A stretch of 64,000 nucleotides of DNA, taken from positions 1,426,001-1,490,000 of the forward strand of contig LT598457.1 of the NCBI GenBank assembly GCA_900074725.1. The letters run 5' to 3'. Below the pieces are notes generated by a model. It saw nothing but the letters and a program-made list of their open reading frames with translations. It was not told the origin of the DNA and made no database searches. Of the stretch, positions 57,215 through 64,000 are shown in pieces. The DNA is from Lachancea dasiensis. Taxonomy: Eukaryota > Ascomycota > Saccharomycetes > Saccharomycetales > Saccharomycetaceae. Positions within the stretch are counted from its first letter, which is position 1, and the number at the start of each line of letters is the position of its first letter. Both the position numbers and the translations under genes were made by a program.

Positions 57215-57760
57215 ATGAGTCAACCAGTTCCGGAATGGGTCAACAACCTCTGCGACCCTGACTATGCTAAAAAACTAAAGGGTCCGCTCACTAAGTCGGT
57301 ACCTTCCCCTCCTGGATGTCAAAAACATGCTACATCAACCGGGAAACAAAACCGGAAAGATAGCCAACAGAAGCAAAAACCTGACGTGTCCATTTTGGTT
57401 ATCCAAAAAGCGTGGGAAATAGCGTTTCAGCCTGCGAGATCTATTCCAATGAACATGATTGTGTCGTATATGTCGGGATCCTCACTGCAGATAATATCGA
57501 TTATGACCGCCCTTATGTTTGTTTCGAATCCAATTAAAAGTATAGTAAACATAAGGCGGACCTTTAAGCCTGTGCTGGGTAATTCTGAGGCCCAATCACA
57601 GGTGGTGCTGGCCATGGTCATGTTTGTAGTGTTCCAAATCGTGTTGATGGGCATCGGTGTGCACAAGCTAAATTCCATGGGCCTGATTCCCAATAAAAGA
57701 AGTGACTGGCTGTTCTTGGAAGAAGCAGCTGTGTATCGAGAAAAGACGTATGCTTTTTGA
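57215..57760 (+). CDS. EMC4: ER membrane complex subunit Emc4
   Basis: Emc4 is part of the EMC insertase, which places tail-anchored and multipass proteins in the ER membrane. The 181 residues compare with 190 in S. cerevisiae (YGL231C). The N-terminus is hydrophilic and basic; the conserved core KAWEIAFQPARSIPMNMIVSY-type sequence spans about 70-90. Two membrane helices follow (SLQIISIMTALMFVSNPI and VVLAMVMFVVFQIVLMGIGV). The end NKRSDWLFLEEAAVYRE is typical. ATG 57215. It converges on TAN1 with 26 bp between stops. Confidence 0.95.
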   Translation: MSQPVPEWVNNLCDPDYAKKLKGPLTKSVPSPPGCQKHATSTGKQNRKDSQQKQKPDVSILVIQKAWEIAFQPARSIPMNMIVSYMSGSSLQIISIMTALMFVSNPIKSIVNIRRTFKPVLGNSEAQSQVVLAMVMFVVFQIVLMGIGVHKLNSMGLIPNKRSDWLFLEEAAVYREKTYAF

Positions 57761-57786
57761 AGCGCCTAGCATCTAATATACATTTG

Positions 57787-58691
57787 TTATTTTGTTGTAT
57801 CAGCCTTGGCGGCGTCCTTTTTGAGCTTGGCTTCAAATATCTGCTGTATATTGTATTTCTTGAGATCTGTGCGGTAATCGCTATCTACCACAGACATACC
57901 GATGTTGTTTTTGAAACATTCAACCAATACCAACTTGTCGTAGTTCTTCAAATCTACTTCATGCGCCAATTCTCCATTCTTACCCACCTGCTTTGCCACT
58001 TCTTTGATTATATCCATCTTGTCTATTGTGTTGAAGTTCCTTCGGGTCACTTCGATCGCAAATTTCAATGTTGGCCCCCCAGCTTCGTGAAAGTGAGGCT
58101 TCAACACTCGCTGAGCAAGCTTTTGCAGCTCATCTAACGACGCATTGCAGGAGAAAACAATAGGTGTCAGCTTCTGAACGTATCTTGTTCTCTTGTGAGT
58201 CGCCTTGGGATCTGCAAACTCCACCATCAGGCGGTGAACAAACGATTCGGGCTCGATTGGCTTACGGGTCTTGCAAAATATCACACATTCGCAGTTGAGA
58301 TCAACAAATTTCAAAATTTCTTTCTTCTTGGGACCTGAAGTGTGTTGTGCCTTAAGAGCCTCCAATTCTCGATTAATTTGATCTTCCACTGAAGTCTCTC
58401 GGTTTACGTCGTTGCCAGTACCACCACTAGTGTCTACAAGTTCATCACCGTAGTATGCCTCTAACTTCTCCTCGAATAGATCTGCGAGCTCTTGGGCAGC
58501 CTGCTTCTCATGTTTGCGAGCGCATGTTGCATAAATGCCGGAGACGCACGGCTCAACTATACCTGTTGAGAATTTATACTTGCAACAAGATTAGTAAACG
58601 AGCTTGAACAACCTTTTAAATTCACATATTTGATTATTGAACATACCTTCTTCTTCGAATCTGTACCAGTGCTCTCTCTGGCTCTTTTCAT
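57787..58691 (-). CDS. TAN1: tRNA acetylation adaptor Tan1, two exons
   Basis: Tan1 is the THUMP-domain adaptor that lets Kre33 make N4-acetylcytidine 12 in tRNA-Ser and tRNA-Leu. Exon 1 (58647..58691) encodes MKRARESTGTDSKKK, exon 2 is 57787..58578, giving 278 residues against 289 in S. cerevisiae (YGL232W). After splicing the N-terminus KKYKFSTGIVEPCVSGIYAT aligns with S. cerevisiae KKFKVSSGFLDPGTSGIYAT. The open frame from 58389 alone would lose the first 77 residues. The THUMP domain covers about 110-245, with RTRYVQKLTPIVFSCNAS and FAIEVTRRNFNTIDKMD, and the end YNIQQIFEAKL is conserved. Confidence 0.94.
58579..58646 (-). other. Intron of TAN1 with AAG acceptor
   Basis: GTATGT donor at 58646-58641, TACTAAT branch site at 58596-58590, acceptor AAG ending at 58579, about 12 nt after the branch A. 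Length 68 nt. The next AG (a CAG some 16 nt downstream) would shift the frame and drop YKFST, which matches the S. cerevisiae KKFKVSS. Confidence 0.85.
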
Positions 58692-58785
58692 TGATAAATG
58701 CGAGCTTCTTCGCTTGTCGATTCCGATGCCTTTAAATCGATTTGATAGTTTGTTGTGATCTAATGATCACTTTTTTTCACTTTAC

Positions 58786-58794
58786 TAGCCGCCG
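58786..58794 (+). promoter_or_regulatory. URS1-like (Ume6) site upstream of TAN1
   Basis: TAGCCGCCG matches nine of ten bases of the Ume6 URS1 consensus TAGCCGCCGA. It lies about 95 bp before the TAN1 start codon. It could link the gene to mitotic repression or meiotic timing, which is untested. Confidence 0.45.
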
Positions 58795-58977
58795 CCTACG
58801 TTAGCGAGACACCGTAAAATTATACACTCCCTAAACTGTAAGCTCTCTGCCATCTGTCAAGAGAATTGGTTATCAACGACTAAATCTTGTAGCAGCATTT
58901 TTGATATTGATAAGATACAGTATGGCAAACTATATGCAGGCTGAAAATTTAATCAGCTGGGCGCGCGACGGGCAACG

Positions 58978-61611
58978 TTAGGCTCGGTTGAAAAACTTCG
59001 CAATTCGTTTATGAGAGCTAATTGAGTCTGCGAAACTTTGATCCATCGATGATGAGTTTACACTGTCAGCTCCAGCCGACACAGGCGGTACCATTTTCTT
59101 GTGGAGCAATTGTGCGGTTTCTGGCTTGATACGAGGATACTTTCTCATCCGTATGCTTGGATCTTTGTACTCGTCGATATCGGGCGATTTCAAAAACGAA
59201 ATGTGCTGCCTTAGATCGGTAAAAGTAGAGTGTAAGGACCGTATGGTGTTGTCTACCAAATTGGAAGATCGTGCATTATCCGATGTATGGGCCCCATCCA
59301 AGTCAGGACTGCTTGGTACGCTTGGAAAACTTTCTTCGTGTGGGAACAACTTTGATATGACGCTCTCCAAAAAATTCATGTTTAGCTCGAAGTTCAGGAC
59401 ACTCTGGGGGCTCAGCATAGGCGGGCTGCTATAAAGAAGCACGTCTAAAAATCTCCCGGTCAAAGCGTCGAATTCGCGGAAGATCAATAGGGTTTTGACG
59501 CTGTCGGGGAGATTAACCAAAGTTGATGTGAACATCATTTCCAGGAATTGTGCTATATCCCGAATTGAAAAACTTGGTTCTTGTTCTACTTCCTCTGAAG
59601 ACCATTCGAACTCGACAAACTCCATGAGATCAGAGATCTTTGTATCGATCAATTCAATAAGCTTGGTTTCCGATAGATTTCTAGATTGCGTTAGAAGCTT
59701 GAGTGATGGCAATGTTAGCTCAAGGTCAGGATTTTGAGTAATGTTTTCCCTACTCAATATGGCACCGAACTCCTTCGCTGCAACAATGAAGTAATCGAGA
59801 TTAATGAGAATTTGTGTAATTTCTTCTCTCGACGTTGTGTCGAGTTTTGAGCCTATTTTGTGGTTGATGACCTTACTGAAAATGTCGTCAATAGTCTGAA
59901 TAATAATTTGGTTGAGTTCACCAAGGTCGTATCTGTAGAACTCGCTCAAAAATGTTATAAGTTTGTTATAGGTCTTTTTAATGAGTGTGCACGACATTGG
60001 ATATAGGGGCGAAAACGGCAGAGTGGCGAAGAAAGGGCCATGGTTGCTTTCTTCATCCAGGACGTGGTCTGGCTCACCTCCTCTCAACCAACATATTTTG
60101 AGAACTTTTTCGTATAGAGTCTTGTCATTGATAGTCAAGGGCATAAAATCGTCATCATCCAATAGTGTCGAGAACTCAACATCAAATACTTGTAAGAGGA
60201 GGGCTGCGTATTTTTTGAATAGAAGAACATGTATCTTGTTTATTTGATCCACGTTCACGTTCAAATTCTCCAAAATCGCGATATAAATACCCAAAAAGTC
60301 TTTCAATTCAATGAGTCCATCTTCAGAACTAACGCTTTTGGTGACATAGTACTCAAGGAATGGTGTGAATCTGGTCACAAAAAGTTCCCAAAAGTCTTCG
60401 TTTATTCCCATACCGCCGAACGAGCGGAGAATCTCAGTTGATCTATTAAGGTGGTTGTCGTATATGACAAACCCTAGAATTCGGAGCAAGTATGCCTTGA
60501 GTTCCACCAGTGTGAGATTTTCGCCAAAGGCGGCTGCAACCTGGAGTATCTGATCAGCTTTCTTTGAAGAGTTATGGCCTTTGAGCTTCAGAGGATAAAC
60601 GACTTTAGACATCCGAAAATCATACTCCTTTCGAAATTCAGTGCATAAGTAGTCCATTGCTTTCAAATTCTGGAAAATTAGAATGCAATCATAAAATTCG
60701 TTCAGTGGATAAATCTCTGAGACATTTAATGTATCTAGTTTTCCCGAATCTCTGAGGGAAATTTCGACTGGTGAGTTGAACTTGAAAGAGGCCAGCTTCA
60801 TTTCATGTTTGGAGGTTTGCCACTTCTGGAATAGGTTGTCCTTGTAAAAATCATAGTACTTGGAACCCACGGGCAATAACCTTCTTTCTAAGTTAGAATT
60901 GAATGAATTTTTTACCATGTTTATGCTCTCGTCTTTTATCTTAGCCTTGAGATCTGATATTGAAGCATAGATGGTTTTGAGGAAGTCAAAGTTGTAGTTT
61001 TTAAAGTCCTGTACATATATCTTCTCCAAGCCTCCCAAACTCTGAAGTGCTTTAAAGTAACTACCATCTTTGATCAGGTCTTGGCATTTGTTGGAGAGTT
61101 CCAGGATTTGTAATATTTTGTTAATTAAAATAATGCATTCTGCAATCTTAGTGGATGTTTTCTTGTTGTTGATGTAGTTTTGCTTGCGAGTGATGACATC
61201 GTTGGTTGTATGAGCAAGCTGGAGCTGCAAATCTTCAACCTCTCGAAGAAGAGACTGGTCAATGAGTTCCTTGATAGAGGTGATGTGGTCTACCGAGACG
61301 GTCAGATTGTCGCTCAGTTGTGAATCGTGCAGTATTTGCGATTCCAGGTTTTCAAAGTTCGTCTCTATGGAGGTGTACAATTCCTCCATCACCACCGAAA
61401 GGGACTCATGTTCGATGGCTGATCGGAGCAAAGGGGTCCATCTGTTAAGCGTATGGTCGTCCAGTTCTAGTTCTTCTTCATATTCCTTGCCAATCGAGCG
61501 TTCATGGTTCTCGTCCTTTTCGTCCAGGGTAGACTTTAAGAGCGACAAATTCGTTGAAAGCAGTACTTTTTGAAGCTCCTCTGACACCAGTTCTTGCCCA
61601 TTAGCTTCCAT
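58978..61611 (-). CDS. SEC15: Exocyst subunit Sec15
   Basis: Sec15 is the exocyst subunit that binds the Rab Sec4 on secretory vesicles and Bem1 at the bud. The 877 residues compare with 910 in S. cerevisiae (YGL233W). It is helical throughout: N-terminal coiled coil (DQSLLREVEDLQLQLAHTTND near 117-137), then rod domains; FYDCILIFQNLKAMDYLCTEF-type sequence near 310-330 and FDALTGRFLDVLLYSSPP near 719 are typical. The C-terminal tail is Ser-rich and basic, ending HKRIAKFFNRA. ATG 61611. Ypt31 also binds Sec15 in S. cerevisiae, a functional link to the first genes of the window. Confidence 0.96.
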   Translation of the reverse strand: MEANGQELVSEELQKVLLSTNLSLLKSTLDEKDENHERSIGKEYEEELELDDHTLNRWTPLLRSAIEHESLSVVMEELYTSIETNFENLESQILHDSQLSDNLTVSVDHITSIKELIDQSLLREVEDLQLQLAHTTNDVITRKQNYINNKKTSTKIAECIILINKILQILELSNKCQDLIKDGSYFKALQSLGGLEKIYVQDFKNYNFDFLKTIYASISDLKAKIKDESINMVKNSFNSNLERRLLPVGSKYYDFYKDNLFQKWQTSKHEMKLASFKFNSPVEISLRDSGKLDTLNVSEIYPLNEFYDCILIFQNLKAMDYLCTEFRKEYDFRMSKVVYPLKLKGHNSSKKADQILQVAAAFGENLTLVELKAYLLRILGFVIYDNHLNRSTEILRSFGGMGINEDFWELFVTRFTPFLEYYVTKSVSSEDGLIELKDFLGIYIAILENLNVNVDQINKIHVLLFKKYAALLLQVFDVEFSTLLDDDDFMPLTINDKTLYEKVLKICWLRGGEPDHVLDEESNHGPFFATLPFSPLYPMSCTLIKKTYNKLITFLSEFYRYDLGELNQIIIQTIDDIFSKVINHKIGSKLDTTSREEITQILINLDYFIVAAKEFGAILSRENITQNPDLELTLPSLKLLTQSRNLSETKLIELIDTKISDLMEFVEFEWSSEEVEQEPSFSIRDIAQFLEMMFTSTLVNLPDSVKTLLIFREFDALTGRFLDVLLYSSPPMLSPQSVLNFELNMNFLESVISKLFPHEESFPSVPSSPDLDGAHTSDNARSSNLVDNTIRSLHSTFTDLRQHISFLKSPDIDEYKDPSIRMRKYPRIKPETAQLLHKKMVPPVSAGADSVNSSSMDQSFADSISSHKRIAKFFNRA

Positions 61612-61885
61612 TGAAGGATTGAAGAATGCCGCACTCTATCAGTTGTCACAGTGACTTTCCTTCAAATTCCTTTAGCGTATAATAATATTCTTTTATCTTA
61701 AATTTCAAGATGTATAAGAGTATGTCAACTATATGATGCATTCTGACATGCAGTGTAAAGGAACCACAAAGACGTGCTGCCACGTCCAGAGGCCCTTCCT
61801 AGAGTATCGGAAACCCGAACCGAAAAGTAGACATGTTTAAATTAAAAGGTTGCACCTATGTACGTACGTCCGGTTCCGCTGCTCT

Positions 61886-63490
61886 TCATTTCTCTTCCGA
61901 GGCGCCATAGTAGTGTAAGTAGGCGGCCATGGTCTTCATACCTTGAACGTAGTTGCTGATATCCAGCTTTTCGTTAATGGAGTGAGCGCCATCATCACCT
62001 CTGCCCATGGGAAGCAACAACACATTACTCTTGAGTTGAGTTTGGAAAGTAAGTGTGATAGGAATGGAGCCACCTTCTCTGGTGAAATCGGGCTCCACTC
62101 CATGAACAGCTTTAGTAGCCTCAGCAGCGGCAGTGAAAGACGCATTGAAAGGGTCTGAGACCCAGTAGTCGCCGTCATGAATCAACTCGGCTTTCATACT
62201 GTTGGGGGAGCCCAAAGATTTAAAGACCTCGTTACAGTGATCGATGACAAGCTTGTCAAGCTTGGCCGACTCAATGTTGGGCACTGTTCTGATAGAAAAT
62301 TTACCGACAACGCGAGATGGGATCACGGTTTTGGCACCTTGGGTTGAAAACGCACCCTCGACACCGTGGATAGACAAAGATGGGAATCTCCATCTGTGCA
62401 TAAGAATCTCAGGCTTGTTGTCATACAAGCAGGTTTGGGACCCGGAAGCAGCATTCATCTCTTCGACGGAGAAATCAATCTTTTCGTACAGTTCCTTTTC
62501 CTTTTCTGTCACAGGAGCAACCATCTCAGCGATACCCTTTATCAAGATACGGCCCTGGGAGTCCACCAAAGAGCTAAAGATCTTCACCAAATCAATCATA
62601 GGTTCGGCAACCACACCGCCGAACATACCGGAGTGCAAATCGGCACCGGGGCCCTCCACGATGATTTGGTAGTAGTTGCAGCCTCTCAAACCGTACGTCA
62701 ACACGGGCTTTTTGGTACCCAGCCAATAGTTGTCCGAGATACAAACGGTATCGACACCTTTGAAATATTTGTCGGCTTCTTCGGCAATGAGCTGGTCCAG
62801 CCCGATGGACCCAGACTCCTCCATACCTTCAAAACACCCCACAAGGTTGACTGGCAGCTCCAGGCCTAGTTCGCGGTGCGCCTCCACAACGTTGAGCCAT
62901 CCGTTCAATGGCCCGGTGTCGTCGGAAGACCCTCTAGCGCGCATAAGTTGTTTTTCCTCGTCGATCACCAACGTGAAGGGTTCGGAAAGCCATCCATCCT
63001 CCAAAGCGGCTGGCTGGACGTCATAGTGCCCGTAAACCAACACAGTTTTCTTGGCTGGGTCATTGCCGTAGCGAGCAAGCACCACTGGAGGCAGTGGCAG
63101 TTTTGGGTTTTCCACTGGGGGAGGTTGGACTCCAAGGTCCTTCAACTGAATGTCCTGAAATCCGAGCTTTTCCAGTTCATCTCTGAGGAAATGAGCTTTT
63201 TTCACAACCATAGGTCTGAGACTTTCGTCTGCAGAAACTGCAGGAATGGCCACGGCCTTGGCGAGGCGGTCGATGAAGCGGGGCTTCAATTCGTCGATCT
63301 TGGCGAACAACCCATCGAAATTACCGTCTAATTGTGACATCGTATTTGTGTGTGCTTGTTTCAATGCTGATGGTCTACTCTGTACTTTGATGGTTGAGAG
63401 CACCACTTGTGAATTCGTCAATAATCTGTGAGTGGTGAGAGACTTGAAAGGTGTCAATTTCTGATTTACCAATCCACTGTTTCTCAACAT
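61886..63490 (-). CDS. DUG1: Cys-Gly metallodipeptidase Dug1
   Basis: Dug1 is the zinc/manganese M20 dipeptidase that splits Cys-Gly in glutathione breakdown and also works in the Dug1-3 complex. Metal-site motifs are GHYDVQPA (about 153), DDTGP (about 191), EGMEESGS (about 221), DLHSGMFGG and GRGDDGAHSINEK near the end. Two starts exist. The second ATG (63340, A at -3) gives 484 residues and aligns with the S. cerevisiae start (YFR044C, 481). The first (63490, the span given, T at -3) adds 50 residues (MLRNSGLVNQKLTPFKSLTT and on), with several basic and no acidic residues, like a mitochondrial presequence. Confidence 0.96.
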   Translation of the reverse strand: MLRNSGLVNQKLTPFKSLTTHRLLTNSQVVLSTIKVQSRPSALKQAHTNTMSQLDGNFDGLFAKIDELKPRFIDRLAKAVAIPAVSADESLRPMVVKKAHFLRDELEKLGFQDIQLKDLGVQPPPVENPKLPLPPVVLARYGNDPAKKTVLVYGHYDVQPAALEDGWLSEPFTLVIDEEKQLMRARGSSDDTGPLNGWLNVVEAHRELGLELPVNLVGCFEGMEESGSIGLDQLIAEEADKYFKGVDTVCISDNYWLGTKKPVLTYGLRGCNYYQIIVEGPGADLHSGMFGGVVAEPMIDLVKIFSSLVDSQGRILIKGIAEMVAPVTEKEKELYEKIDFSVEEMNAASGSQTCLYDNKPEILMHRWRFPSLSIHGVEGAFSTQGAKTVIPSRVVGKFSIRTVPNIESAKLDKLVIDHCNEVFKSLGSPNSMKAELIHDGDYWVSDPFNASFTAAAEATKAVHGVEPDFTREGGSIPITLTFQTQLKSNVLLLPMGRGDDGAHSINEKLDISNYVQGMKTMAAYLHYYGASEEK

Positions 63491-64000
63491 ACATATACAC
63501 TACGTGCTGAGTGCTCTGGGTATTGACTGAAGCTTATGTTTGTTTCGCCGCGTGCGGACTTGGCTCAATCAATTCTACGCCTAAGATTGTCTAAGTTAAA
63601 GGCTCGGCAGAGTCTACTTCGGCGTTGTTTACTAGACACACTGGTCAAACGTCCACTGCAGTAGTTGGTCCTTTGAGCGCCGTGAAATGGCCGACGGGGC
63701 CGGTTCACAGCTGATAAGGTAGGCCCAAAAGGTCTTTTTCCAGACAATTTGACATAGGCTGGAAGCAGTGGATTTGGGAAGCAGTCTGGAAACAAACAGG
63801 AAACATGTAATATCGCGTTCCACGGAACTGAATTTGGCATGTCGCCACTTGCCGAAGGGAATGGAGACTGGAAACAGCGGCACCTGGAAACACACGGGAA
63901 ACAAACTGGAAAATGGGTAGGAAATGATATTATTTACACGCTGTTGGGGCGATTGGAAGCAATGGTGGTCTGGAAACAAACGAGAAACGTATTGGAAGCG
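63491..64000. promoter_or_regulatory. DUG1 upstream region to the right edge
   Basis: These 510 bp lie upstream of DUG1 and run to the window edge. The inner 260 bp look ordinary; the outer 245 bp hold the GGAARC array listed separately. Open frames on the minus strand here lack a convincing product, and their length follows from the repeats lacking stops. Confidence 0.5.
63759..64000 (+). repeat. Phased GGAARC motif array
   Basis: At least a dozen GGAAAC, GGAAGC or near variants lie on the same strand. Their starts are 63761, 63777, 63788, 63799; then 63858, 63870, 63886, 63897, 63908, 63920; then 63955, 63972, 63983 (AGAAAC) and 63994. In each of three blocks a 16-17-bp step is followed by 11-bp steps, so motifs after the first stay on about the same face of the helix. 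A small palindrome GTTCCACGGAAC lies between blocks at 63817-63828. The array may continue beyond the window. It could be a dense transcription-factor platform or a decayed minisatellite. Confidence 0.75.

Overview
The window is nuclear DNA of a budding yeast of the family Saccharomycetaceae that diverged before the whole-genome duplication. Lachancea fits best, but I infer the genus from gene order and composition and cannot prove it here. Genes are dense and mostly intron-poor. Their proteins match S. cerevisiae proteins nearly end to end, and CTG is read as Leu at conserved sites, for example in the Ypt31 P-loop strand. The gene order is a zip of two S. cerevisiae chromosomes: YER030-YER043 (chr V) interleaved with YGL210-YGL228 (chr VII), then YGL229-YGL233 interleaved with YFR039-YFR044 (chr VI). 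This is the single-copy ancestral order from which the duplicated blocks were later thinned.

Layout, left to right. 0-8 kb: CHZ1 (5' end cut by the window edge), YPT31 (intron), FIR1, ZRG8. 8-20.5 kb: NCS6, VAM7, SKI8 (intron after the ATG), CLG1, KIP3, MDM34. 20.5-26.5 kb: FRA2/BOL2, NIF3, a YER034W homologue, an EDC1/EDC2 homologue, ARB1. 26.5-28.8 kb: a long divergent intergenic stretch, part of it very GC-rich. 28.8-34.3 kb: COG1, SDT1/PHM8, KRE29, VRG4. 34.3-36.1 kb: another long gap holding a small Cys-containing minus-strand gene with one apparent frame slip. 36.1-45.2 kb: GLN3, YEN1, MXR1, MTC3, OST5 (intron; exon 1 only 8 codons), VID30. 45.5-53.3 kb: SAH1, SHE10, SAP4/SAP155. 53.4-63.5 kb: ERJ5, KEG1, IRC6, a YGL230C-position membrane protein, EMC4, TAN1 (intron), SEC15, DUG1. 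The right edge (63.76-64.0 kb) carries a phased array of GGAARC motifs.

The genes are unrelated housekeeping functions, and no operon-like logic is expected. Recurrent themes are secretory and vesicle traffic (YPT31, VAM7, COG1, VRG4, OST5, ERJ5, KEG1, IRC6, EMC4, SEC15), RNA turnover and tRNA modification (SKI8, EDC, NCS6, TAN1), and organelle contact or mitochondria (MDM34, MTC3). No transposon, rRNA, tRNA, CRISPR or virus-like element was recognised. Four introns were found by eye from GTATGT/GTACGT donors and TACTAAC-like branch points. Two of them use an AAG acceptor very close to the branch point.

Best leads for a second look: the GGAARC array at the right edge; the small broken gene between VRG4 and GLN3; stacked in-frame start codons that would add mitochondrial-like leaders to Mxr1, Dug1 and Sdt1; and a single-pass membrane protein with tandem PPxY motifs.
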